Shown here one piece after another: positions 52,804 to 60,829 of a stretch of DNA of 64,000 bases. Each line of letters starts with the position of its first letter. The first letter of the stretch is position 1. Origin of the DNA: Aggregatilineales bacterium (GTDB taxonomy: Bacteria; Chloroflexota; Anaerolineae; Aggregatilineales; Phototrophicaceae); assembly GCA_030834905.1 (NCBI GenBank), contig JAUQWZ010000024.1:248001-312000 (forward strand), read 5' to 3'. The notes below the pieces were generated by a model. The model was not told the origin of the DNA. It searched no databases and was given only the letters and a program-made list of their open reading frames with translations. The translations under genes were made by a program, and so were the position numbers.

Positions 52804-53706
52804 TTATGCCTCACGCGCCGCAGCGACTTCACGCTCGCGGCGCTCTGCATTATTGAACAGAAATCCGATGATCACGATCACTGCCAGCAGAATGATGGCG
52901 GCGACCGCCACGCTGAAGATCGGCGTTGCCGCGCCACCATCCAGTGAGAAACCCGCGTTGACCAACCCGGATCGTACTGGAATGAAGATGCCGTTCGTGA
53001 GCGCGGCAAGGGCGACGGTGATCGCTGCCAGAAATGCCGAAGGGTTGTCGAAACGCACTTCCGCCAGCCCATAGCCAACAATGATGCTGGATGCCAGTTG
53101 AACCGCCATTGTGCTGAAGACGTAGATTGCCACTATCTCCGGCAGGACAGCGCCATCGAGCACGAAGCGCACCGTCAGCACCGTCGTGTAGCCCACGGCG
53201 CTGGCGGCGCAGTATGCCACGCCGTCGAGACGGGTTCGGAACTGATCGGGCCAGACCAGGTAGCGCACGACCAGGTATTTGAACACTTCCTGAACGATGC
53301 CAACCGTGAAGGTGTAGCCCATGATGCGGTCAAGGGCGCTGGCAAGCGACAGCCAGCGATCTGGCTGAAAGACGCCTTCAATCAGTGGGATACTGAGCGC
53401 GTTGGCAACCAGCGCGCTGATAACGGCGACGGCGAGCAGGCGACTGCGCGGCTGGAGGGCGAAACGCTCGCGCCAGAGCGAGAAGACGAGCCACAACCCC
53501 GCCGGAAGCAGCGCCACCAACAGGTTAAAAGGTTGAGTCAGGGCAGCGGGCAGACTGAAGTTGAGGAAGCCGAAGACGACAAAACTGGCTGCGGCTACGG
53601 CAAGCAGGATACCGCTTTCGAGCGCGATACTCTGCCAGACGCGCCGGTAGGGGTAGACTTCTTCTTCTTCGGGCGGGATGAGGAGGCGATAATCGTAAGT
53701 AGACAC
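52804..53706 (-). CDS. PrsW-like multi-pass membrane protein with altered protease motifs
   Basis: The 300-residue protein has about eight hydrophobic helices and a PrsW-like centre: GIVQEVFKYLVVRYLVW then RLDGVAYCAASAVGY. PrsW metalloproteases have EExxK at the first motif, DG-[IV]-x-Y at the second, and a His in later helices. Here the first Glu is Gln139 (QEVFK), and the helix that normally holds His reads MAVQLASSIIVGYGLA. Proteolytic activity is therefore uncertain. GTG 53706 is the start. It heads a leftward unit with the small membrane protein, S1C protease and tlyA. Confidence 0.7.
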   Translation of the reverse strand: MSTYDYRLLIPPEEEEVYPYRRVWQSIALESGILLAVAAASFVVFGFLNFSLPAALTQPFNLLVALLPAGLWLVFSLWRERFALQPRSRLLAVAVISALVANALSIPLIEGVFQPDRWLSLASALDRIMGYTFTVGIVQEVFKYLVVRYLVWPDQFRTRLDGVAYCAASAVGYTTVLTVRFVLDGAVLPEIVAIYVFSTMAVQLASSIIVGYGLAEVRFDNPSAFLAAITVALAALTNGIFIPVRSGLVNAGFSLDGGAATPIFSVAVAAIILLAVIVIIGFLFNNAERREREVAAAREA

Positions 53707-53783
53707 GTACCCTTATCTCTGAAAAATGGTTGCGTTATACTGTCTCAATCCTAACGCGGAGCGCCAAAACCGGAAAGGCAATC

Positions 53784-55382
53784 ATGCATTCGCGATTAAT
53801 GGTCGGGGTGCTGGCGTTCGTGCTGCTGACCGCAGCCTGTTCGCCAGCCGCATCGTTACAATCGAACGAGCCGCGCAACAGCATTACCTACGGGCTGACG
53901 CTTCAGCCTACCGGATTCGATCCGCACATCCACGCTTCGTCGGAACTGGGTATTCCACTGCGCCAGGTATACGACACACTGGTGTACCGCAGCCCGGAGA
54001 CGCAGGCGTTTGAAGCTGGTCTGGCTGCCAGTTGGACGACCAGCGAAGATGGGCTTTCCTATACCTTTACGCTGCGCCAGAATGTTTTGTTCCACGACGG
54101 CACGCCGTTCAATGCGCAAGCCGTCGGCGTGAACCTGGATCGCATCACCAACCCGGACACCGGCTCGCAGAAGGCTGTTTTTCTGCTGGGCACCTACACC
54201 GGCTATGAAATCGTGGACGATTATACCATTCGCCTGCTGCTATCTGAACCCTACAGTCCGCTGCTGGATGGGTTAAGCCAGGTGTATCTGGGCATCGCCA
54301 GCCCGGCTGCCCTTCAGGAATACGGCAATGATGTATATCAGTTCCATCAGGTGGGGACGGGACCGTTTCGCTTCGTCGGATACGTCCCCGGCAACCGGCT
54401 GGTGATCCGCCGCAGCACCGATTATGCCTGGGGACCTTCGTTCTACCAGCCCGTACAGGCGAATTCGGTGGATGAAGTGATCTTCCGCTTCTTCGACGAC
54501 GTTGGCACGCGGGCGATTGCGCTGGAGAACGGCGACGCGCAGGTGATGGGCGAACTGCTGCCAACCGACGCGCGGGCGCTGGCGGCAAACAGCGATGTGC
54601 GCATCGCGCCAGCCAATATCCCCGGACAGCCGCTTCAGTTCCTGATGAACACGAATCGTTTCCCGACCGATGAACTGGGCGTGCGGCAGGCACTGCTGTT
54701 CGCAACCAACCGCGAAGCGATCATCGACGCGGTGTTCCAGCGCTTCTCGCCGGTTGCCTGGGGACCGGTGTCGCGGAGCACCCAGTTCTATTTCGGCGAT
54801 CTGGCGGGGGCATATTCCTACGATCCTGAGCAGGCGCGCGCGCTGCTGGCGCAAGTCGGATTTACGGATACGGACGGCAGCGGCTACGTGGATTTTGGCG
54901 GTCTGGATGTCGAGGTGACGATGATCATCCCGCCCTGGGGCTTGATCCCGGAGGTGGCGCAGCTTATCCAGGATCAGTGGCGTGCCGTCGGCATCCGCCT
55001 CAATCTCGATCAGGTGCCCAGCCGAGGCTTGCTGACCGAGCACGTGCAGGCGGGCGAATACAACCTCGTCGCCTGGTACGAGTTTGGCGTCGATCCCTCA
55101 TTCCTGAACCGCTACTTCACGTCGAGAGGGGCGAACAACTGGACGGGTTTTGCCGACAGCAGCGTTGATGGGCTGCTGGCAGACGCGACGCGCCAGAAGG
55201 ACCCGGCGCTGCGCGGCAATCTCTACAGTCAGGCGCAGCGGCTCATCATGGAACAGGCGCTGATCCTGCCCATTCGCGATTACGTCAACATCAACGGCGT
55301 CAGCACCAGCCTTCAGGGGCTGACCTTTGACGCTTACGGCTGGTTTCCGCTGCTGAACAATGTGACGGTGGGTAGCGGTTGA
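53784..55382 (+). CDS. ABC transporter substrate-binding lipoprotein, peptide/nickel family (SBP_bac_5)
   Basis: A 532-residue lipoprotein that captures oligopeptides or related solutes outside the cell. The signal ends in lipobox LTAAC. Family features include LTLQPTGFDPHIHASSELG, LAASWTTSEDGLSYTFTLRQNVLFHDGTPFNA and YDPEQARALLAQVGF. ATG 53784 follows GGAAAGG by five bases; the track start at 53730 lies upstream of a TATACT (53736-53741) that could be the -10. It overlaps the next permease gene by four bases. Confidence 0.93.
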   Translation: MHSRLMVGVLAFVLLTAACSPAASLQSNEPRNSITYGLTLQPTGFDPHIHASSELGIPLRQVYDTLVYRSPETQAFEAGLAASWTTSEDGLSYTFTLRQNVLFHDGTPFNAQAVGVNLDRITNPDTGSQKAVFLLGTYTGYEIVDDYTIRLLLSEPYSPLLDGLSQVYLGIASPAALQEYGNDVYQFHQVGTGPFRFVGYVPGNRLVIRRSTDYAWGPSFYQPVQANSVDEVIFRFFDDVGTRAIALENGDAQVMGELLPTDARALAANSDVRIAPANIPGQPLQFLMNTNRFPTDELGVRQALLFATNREAIIDAVFQRFSPVAWGPVSRSTQFYFGDLAGAYSYDPEQARALLAQVGFTDTDGSGYVDFGGLDVEVTMIIPPWGLIPEVAQLIQDQWRAVGIRLNLDQVPSRGLLTEHVQAGEYNLVAWYEFGVDPSFLNRYFTSRGANNWTGFADSSVDGLLADATRQKDPALRGNLYSQAQRLIMEQALILPIRDYVNINGVSTSLQGLTFDAYGWFPLLNNVTVGSG

Positions 55383-56293
55383 ACCTGTTACGCCTGCTGG
55401 TATCGACCCTGCTGATCATCTGGCTGGCGGCGACGCTGTCTTTCCTGCTGCTGCGCGTGATACCCGGCGACGCCGTCGAAACACAGCTTATCGAAAGCGG
55501 CGCGAGCGAGCGAACCATCGCCGACCGCCGAGCTGCTGCCGGACTCGATCAGCCGCTGATCAGCCAGTACGCGCAGTTTATGGGCGGGCTGCTGCGCGGC
55601 GATCTGGGCGTATCGCTGCTCGACGGGCGTCAGGTCAATGCCATCATCGGCGAACAACTGACGCCAACGCTGGAGCTGGCGGGCAGCGCGCTGGTCATCG
55701 CGCTGGCGGTCGGGTTAAGCCTGGGCTGCCTGGCGGGCTTGGATGTGGGCTGGGGAATTTCGACCCTATGCCAGATGCTGATAGGACTTGGATTGAGCGT
55801 GCCGATTTACTGGACGGGGACGATAGCCATCTTTATCTTCACCGCCCAGTTCAACCTGCTGCCGTCTGGCGGGGCAGGGCGATTAGCCAGCCTGGTGCTG
55901 CCCGCGGCTATCCTCGGCTTTCATACTGCCGGAGCCATCGGTCAGGTGGTGCAGGCAGGCGTGCGTGAAACGCGGTCAGCCGAATTCGTGCGCACCGCCC
56001 GCGCCAAAGGACTGGACGAACGGCGAATTGCCCTGCGCCATATTCTGCGGGCGGGCTTGCTGCCGGTGATCACCGTCGTCGCCATCCAGATGGGGTTCCT
56101 GCTTAGCGGCGTCGTCATCACCGAGGCGCTGTTTAATCGCCCTGGCATCGGGCGCGTGCTGCTGGATGCGACGCTGCGCCAGAATTACCCGGTGGTGCAG
56201 GGCGTGGTCGTCTGGTCAGCGCTGGTCTACGCGGTCATGAACGGGCTGGCGGACGCGCTGTATCATGTCGCTGACCCGCGTCTAAAACCCTGA
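55379..56293 (+). CDS. ABC transporter permease, DppB/OppB type
   Basis: A 304-residue inner-membrane permease with six helices. It has the BPD_transp_1 core and EAA-type loop (RTARAKGLDERRIALRHILRAGLLPVI). The start is a TTG overlapping the binding-protein TGA (TTGA). It pairs with the next permease to form the membrane channel. Confidence 0.92.
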   Translation: MNLLRLLVSTLLIIWLAATLSFLLLRVIPGDAVETQLIESGASERTIADRRAAAGLDQPLISQYAQFMGGLLRGDLGVSLLDGRQVNAIIGEQLTPTLELAGSALVIALAVGLSLGCLAGLDVGWGISTLCQMLIGLGLSVPIYWTGTIAIFIFTAQFNLLPSGGAGRLASLVLPAAILGFHTAGAIGQVVQAGVRETRSAEFVRTARAKGLDERRIALRHILRAGLLPVITVVAIQMGFLLSGVVITEALFNRPGIGRVLLDATLRQNYPVVQGVVVWSALVYAVMNGLADALYHVADPRLKP

Positions 56294-56297
56294 ACCA

Positions 56298-57074
56298 ATG
56301 ATGTTTCGCATTCTTGTGCTGCTGTTTGTCGCCTTTGTCCTGCTTGCGCCGCTGGCTGCGCCGTATGACCCGATGGCGACCGAGCCGTTCAACCAGCTTC
56401 AGTCGCCAGACGCGGCGCATCTGCTGGGAACCGATCTGTTGGGGCGCGATGTCCTCAGCCGCGCGCTGTATGGCGGGCAGCGCACGCTGTTGATCGCCGT
56501 CGCAGCGACGGTGGTGGCGTTTGTGCCGGGGGTGCTGCTGGGGGTTCTCAGCGGGCTGGCACCTCATTGGCTGGATGGCGGCGTGCAAATTCTGATCAGC
56601 GCGGCGCTGGCATTTCCTGGTTTGCTGCTGGCGCTGGTGATCCTGACGCTGGTCGGTACTGGCGCGGTTCCGCTGGCACTGGCAACGGGAATGACACAGA
56701 TCGCGCCAGTCGCGCGAGTCACGCGGGCAGCCGTGATGGAAGTGCAATCCTATCTCTACCTGCAGGCAGCCGAATCGCTTGGCGCGGGTCGTATGCGCCT
56801 TGTGATGTATCACATCCTTCCGAATACCGCGCCGACACTGCTCGCCTATGTGGTGGTCGTCTTTAGCTACAGCGTGCTGAACAACACCGCTTTGAGCTTC
56901 CTCGGACTTAGCGGCGATCCGGGTATTCCAGACTGGGGAATGATGCTTGCCGAGGCGCGAACGGCATTCCGCGCCGCGCCCTGGATTGGTCTGATGCCGG
57001 GGTTGGGTATCACGCTGCTGGTGGTGCTGCTGAACCGTCTGTCGCGCGCATTTGCGGCTGTCAGCCAGCCGTGA
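56298..57074 (+). CDS. ABC transporter permease, DppC/OppC type
   Basis: A 258-residue permease with N-terminal LLAPLAAPYDPMATEPFNQLQSP...HLLGTDLLGRDVLSRALYGG, the DppC hallmark, and an EAA-type loop (QAAESLGAGRMRLVMYHILPNTAPTLLAY). It lies four bases after the DppB-type gene. The ATPase genes (DppD/F) normally next are absent, because the convergent IPK gene begins at once; ATPases must come from elsewhere. Its 3' end overlaps IPK by 14 bases. Confidence 0.92.
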   Translation: MMFRILVLLFVAFVLLAPLAAPYDPMATEPFNQLQSPDAAHLLGTDLLGRDVLSRALYGGQRTLLIAVAATVVAFVPGVLLGVLSGLAPHWLDGGVQILISAALAFPGLLLALVILTLVGTGAVPLALATGMTQIAPVARVTRAAVMEVQSYLYLQAAESLGAGRMRLVMYHILPNTAPTLLAYVVVVFSYSVLNNTALSFLGLSGDPGIPDWGMMLAEARTAFRAAPWIGLMPGLGITLLVVLLNRLSRAFAAVSQP

Positions 57075-57849
57075 TGAGCGTGCCGGGCGCAGCCTGATTG
57101 AGCAGTGTGTCGCGCAGCAGCCCCGGCGTTTGTCCGTTCATGATGCGGATGGTGATGTTTGGCTGTTCCTGAACCAGAGCCAGCATGTCGTGCACTTTGG
57201 TTTCCATGCCGCCGGTGACGTCGGTTCCGGCAGACCCGCCGAGGGCGCGTTCCACGTTGTCCAGCGTTTGCGGCGTGATAGTGGGGATGACGGTGCCGCT
57301 GGCGTCGTAAACGCCGTCCACTTCGCCCAATAACAGTATCCGGCTCACCGGCAGATAGCGGGCAAGATAGAAGAAGATGGTTTCAGTCGAGATGATCGTA
57401 CCGCCGCGGCGGCTGTCAATGGCGACATCGCCGTAAACGAGTGGGACGAGCCGCCCCATCAGCGCGCGCCGGATTGGCTCAACTGCCATTTCGTCAATAC
57501 GCCCGTCTACAGCCAGCGCCGATGCTGACGGCTGAAAACGCATGACCGGCACGCCTGCTTCGTGAAGCGCCTTCGCCATCAGATAGTTGAGTTCCGCCGC
57601 CACCGTGGCGACGTGGGCGAAGCCGCGCCACTGCTCCGGCGTTTCGACGCCGTGAATAGTATCGTACTCTTTCGCAGCCACATGTCCGAACGATCCGCTT
57701 CCGTGTCCCACCAGCAGCGGATACCAGTCCCGCCGTGAGTAGACTTCGTACAATTCGCTGGCGACGCGCTGCGCTACGTCGGCGCGGAAGCTGTTTTCGA
57801 CCCGCTTGTCGGTGATCAGCGAACCGCCTAGTTTCACAAACGTCAGCAT
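57061..57849 (-). CDS. Isopentenyl phosphate kinase (archaeal type)
   Basis: IPK phosphorylates isopentenyl phosphate to isopentenyl diphosphate with ATP. The 262-residue amino-acid-kinase-fold protein has VKLGGSLITDK at the N-terminus (Lys6) and catalytic His56 in GHGSGSFGH. GDVAIDSRRGGTIIST, VDGVYD and DVTGGMETKV follow, all family signatures. Its start overlaps the mevalonate kinase stop by seven bases. With the neighbouring decarboxylase it completes the alternative mevalonate route known in archaea and Roseiflexus. Confidence 0.93.
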   Translation of the reverse strand: MLTFVKLGGSLITDKRVENSFRADVAQRVASELYEVYSRRDWYPLLVGHGSGSFGHVAAKEYDTIHGVETPEQWRGFAHVATVAAELNYLMAKALHEAGVPVMRFQPSASALAVDGRIDEMAVEPIRRALMGRLVPLVYGDVAIDSRRGGTIISTETIFFYLARYLPVSRILLLGEVDGVYDASGTVIPTITPQTLDNVERALGGSAGTDVTGGMETKVHDMLALVQEQPNITIRIMNGQTPGLLRDTLLNQAAPGTLITAG

Positions 57850-58787
57850 CGCGCCCTCCGACCCAGAATTGTGGTGAACACACGGGCAGCGCCTGCCCGT
57901 GTCAGCGCGTCAGTCACCTTGCCTTCACTGTCCGGCGCGACGAGGGCGATCATGTTGCCGCCGCGCCCACCGCCGGAGAGCTTCGCGCCGAACGCGCCAG
58001 CATCCAGCGCCGCCTTGACCAGTCGATCCAGTTCGGGCGAGGACACCGTAAGCTGTTGGAGCAGCGCATGATTGCGGTTCATCAGATCGCCGAGCGCCTG
58101 CGCCTGCCCACGCTCGATACAGCCCCGAGCTTGCGCGACCAGTTCCCCGATGTCATCCAGCAGCGCCTGTACCTGCTCGTGGCGGCTGTCATAAAGCGCC
58201 CGGACGCCATCGACGGCGCTGCGCGTAGAGGCTGACCTGCCGGTATCGGCAATGACCAGCATAAAGTCGCCGCCTATCACGACGGTTTGAATCGGCTGCT
58301 GACGCACAAAATACACCGGATGTTCGTAGACGATAACGGTGTTGTCGATGCCGCTGGGTGTGCCGTGATAGACCTTTTCAACTTCGTAGATCAGGGCGTT
58401 CAGTTCCGCTTCGGGCAGGGCGGCGTTGAGCGCGGCGCACAAGGCGCGGGCGAGGGCTGTTGAAACCGCCGCGCCGCTGCCCAGCCCGCTGGCAATCGGG
58501 ATATCGGAGTGCAGCCGGATGGTGACTTCGGGTGGAGACGCCGCCAGCTTTTGCAGCACCAGCCGGGCGGTCAGCGCCAGCGCGTTGTCAATGGTTGCGG
58601 CGCTGATATCGACCGGCACCATTTCGTCAAGGTCGGCAGAGGCGATTTGCAAGCCGCCCGACGAAGGCTCGACCTCGGCATAGGCGCGAAGGCTGGACAC
58701 GGGGACGGCGATGGCGGGTTTGCCATAGACGACGGCGTGTTCGCCTACAAGAATGATTTTCGCCGGGGCGCTGGTCTGGATATTCAT
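57843..58787 (-). CDS. mvk: Mevalonate kinase
   Basis: This GHMP kinase phosphorylates mevalonate at C5. From ATG 58787 the protein has 314 residues: SAPAKIILVGEHAVVYGKPAIAVPV at the N-terminus, the ATP loop DIPIASGLGSGAAVSTALARAL, and GAFGAKLSGGGRGGNMIAL near the C-terminus. The start overlaps the UbiA stop as ATGA. It is the first kinase of the mevalonate branch encoded here; no phosphomevalonate kinase is nearby. Confidence 0.94.
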   Translation of the reverse strand: MNIQTSAPAKIILVGEHAVVYGKPAIAVPVSSLRAYAEVEPSSGGLQIASADLDEMVPVDISAATIDNALALTARLVLQKLAASPPEVTIRLHSDIPIASGLGSGAAVSTALARALCAALNAALPEAELNALIYEVEKVYHGTPSGIDNTVIVYEHPVYFVRQQPIQTVVIGGDFMLVIADTGRSASTRSAVDGVRALYDSRHEQVQALLDDIGELVAQARGCIERGQAQALGDLMNRNHALLQQLTVSSPELDRLVKAALDAGAFGAKLSGGGRGGNMIALVAPDSEGKVTDALTRAGAARVFTTILGRRARC

Positions 58788-59674
58788 GTCAGGGTGGGCA
58801 GATAGAGGATAATGACGAACGTAAGACCCCACAGCAGCAGCGTAACCTGTAACGGTCGGTCTTTCAGCAGCACCTCGTCGGGGGCGCTGCCTTCGCCTTT
58901 TACGTGAATCAGGTACAGATAGCGAAACATGCCGTACAGTACAAACGGTGTTGTCAGCAGGGCAAGATTTGTCCCTTCCAGCAGTGCTGAAGGCGCTTCA
59001 ATGGTGTAGAGCAGATACGACATCATGGTGATGATCATGGCGATGCGCAGCATATCGTCCAGCAGCGCCAGGTTATAGTGCTTGAAGATCACCCGAATCG
59101 AACCCGCCTGATCTGCCAGTTCGAGCAGTTCCTGCCGCCGCTTGCCAATCGCCAGAAACAGCGCCAGCATCCCGGCGCAGCCATACAGCCAGGGCGAAAA
59201 CTGTGCCACCTGAATGACGACAACGCCCGCCGCTACGCGAAGTATGAAGCCCGCCGTAATCGAAAGCACGTCGAGGATGACGATATGTTTGAGCCTGAAG
59301 CTGTAGGCGAGATGCAGGACGAGATACATGACCAGCACCAGCGCAAATGCCGGGCTGTACAGCAGCGCCATCCCGACAGCAACGATGGGAATGATGACCG
59401 ACGCCGCAATCGCCAGCGGGACGGGAAGCTGACCGGAAGGCAGCGGACGCTTGCGCTTGCGCGGGTGCTGCCGGTCGCTCTCGATATCGACCAGATCATT
59501 GACAATGTAAATCGTGCTTGAAACAAGGCATAATAAGATGAAACTAACCGTCACTCGCAGGAACGAATCGGGCACCAGAAGCTGCCCATCAAAGACCAGC
59601 CCCGCATAAATGATGCCATTTTTTGTCCATTGCTTGGGGCGCATTGTGCGGATCAAACCGATGAAGGCTGGCAC
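58784..59674 (-). CDS. UbiA-family prenyltransferase (DPPR-synthase-like)
   Basis: A 296-residue integral membrane prenyltransferase with eight or nine helices. RPKQWTKNGIIYAG and the Mg-binding YIVNDLVDIESDRQHPRKRKRPLPSG resemble decaprenyl-phosphate phosphoribosyltransferase (Rv3806c-type) more than quinone-forming UbiA. The chosen start is GTG 59674 with GGAG five bases upstream; the track start at 59947 runs antisense into the divergent decarboxylase. It heads the UbiA-mvk-ipk operon, so its prenyl substrate is made by its own neighbours. Confidence 0.87.
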   Translation of the reverse strand: MPAFIGLIRTMRPKQWTKNGIIYAGLVFDGQLLVPDSFLRVTVSFILLCLVSSTIYIVNDLVDIESDRQHPRKRKRPLPSGQLPVPLAIAASVIIPIVAVGMALLYSPAFALVLVMYLVLHLAYSFRLKHIVILDVLSITAGFILRVAAGVVVIQVAQFSPWLYGCAGMLALFLAIGKRRQELLELADQAGSIRVIFKHYNLALLDDMLRIAMIITMMSYLLYTIEAPSALLEGTNLALLTTPFVLYGMFRYLYLIHVKGEGSAPDEVLLKDRPLQVTLLLWGLTFVIILYLPTLT

Positions 59675-59711
59675 GATTACTCCAGTGATTGCGGCGACAC
59701 CGTAAAGTGAG

Positions 59712-59741
59712 ATTATATAACCCGGTTGTCGTGACCGACAA
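59712..59741 (-). promoter_or_regulatory. Promoter of the UbiA-mvk-ipk operon with overlapping inverted repeat
   Basis: The minus strand reads TTGTCG, 18 bases, TATAAT. The -35 is one half of an inverted repeat TTGTCG-TGAC-CGACAA (59726-59741). The divergent decarboxylase gene starts 22 bases further on. A repressor at the repeat could control both directions. Confidence 0.6.
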
Positions 59742-59762
59742 TCCCAAAACGAAAGTGCAGCC

Positions 59763-60737
59763 ATGTCCACAGCCACCGCCCGCGCCAACGCCAACATCGC
59801 CTTTATCAAATACTGGGGCAACACCGATAACGATCTTCGGCTTCCGGTCAATTCATCCATCAGCATGAATCTTGACGGGCTGCACGCCCAGACGACCGTA
59901 ACCTGGGATGATGGACTGGAGGCGGACACCTTCGCCCTCAATGGCAAGGCTCATTTTGGTGAAGCCCTGCGCCGCGTTTCGAGACACCTTGACGTGCTGC
60001 GCCAACGGCTGAATATCGAAGCGCGCGCGCGGGTTGAATCGAGCAACAACTTTCCGACCGGCGCGGGAATTGCCTCGTCGGCAGCGGCATTTGCCGCATT
60101 GACCGTGGCAGGCGTGGCGGCGGCGGGCGCGGCGCTGACCGAGCGCGAATTGACGACCATCGCCCGGCTTGGCTCAGGTTCGGCGTCGCGGTCAGTGCCG
60201 ACTGGCTTTGTAGAATGGCACGCTGGGTCAACCCATGACGAGTCGTTTGCCGAAAGCTTCGCCCCGCCCGATTACTGGGATATCGTCGACGTGATCGCCG
60301 TCGTCAGCCAGCAGCACAAACAGGTTGGCTCAAGCGCCGGTCACCATTCAGCCCTGACCAGCGATTTGCAGGCGGCGCGCGTCGCCGGGGCAGAGCAGCG
60401 GTTTGAGACGTGCAGGCGTACCATCCTGGAACGCGACTTCGCCGCTTTTGCCGACGTCGTCGAACACGACAGCAACCTGATGCACGCGGTCATGATGACC
60501 AGCCGTCCGCCGTTGTTCTACTGGCTGCCGCCGACGCTGACGATTATGGAACAGGTGCGACAGTGGCGCGCCGAAGGCTTGCGCGTCTGTTACACGCTGG
60601 ACGCTGGTCCTAACGTGCATTGTATTTGCGTAAGAGATGACGCCGAACAGGTAAGCCAGCGGCTTCACGCCATATCTGATGTTTTAGATGTTCGGCTGGC
60701 GCGCCCCGGCGCTGGCGCAACAATCATCAATATCTAA
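59763..60737 (+). CDS. Mevalonate-(di)phosphate decarboxylase, probably phosphomevalonate decarboxylase
   Basis: A 324-residue GHMP-family decarboxylase. It has NIAFIKYWGNTDNDLRLPVNSSISM at the N-terminus (Lys16, Trp18), SSNNFPTGAGIASSAAAFAAL as the ATP loop, LGSGSASRSVPTGFVEW and the catalytic Asp in LDAGPNVHCI. The family includes classical diphosphomevalonate decarboxylase and the monophosphate-specific enzyme of Roseiflexus castenholzii. The adjacent isopentenyl phosphate kinase, and no phosphomevalonate kinase, favour mevalonate 5-phosphate as substrate. It is divergent from the UbiA-mvk-ipk operon. Confidence 0.9.
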   Translation: MSTATARANANIAFIKYWGNTDNDLRLPVNSSISMNLDGLHAQTTVTWDDGLEADTFALNGKAHFGEALRRVSRHLDVLRQRLNIEARARVESSNNFPTGAGIASSAAAFAALTVAGVAAAGAALTERELTTIARLGSGSASRSVPTGFVEWHAGSTHDESFAESFAPPDYWDIVDVIAVVSQQHKQVGSSAGHHSALTSDLQAARVAGAEQRFETCRRTILERDFAAFADVVEHDSNLMHAVMMTSRPPLFYWLPPTLTIMEQVRQWRAEGLRVCYTLDAGPNVHCICVRDDAEQVSQRLHAISDVLDVRLARPGAGATIINI

Positions 60738-60829
60738 GGTAATTCCGATATTAGTACGCCTGGAAAACCATTATAATGATAGCCACTTCTGTGTCATAAC
60801 CTGGTGAGGTGGGCGAAAAGGCAGTATGA

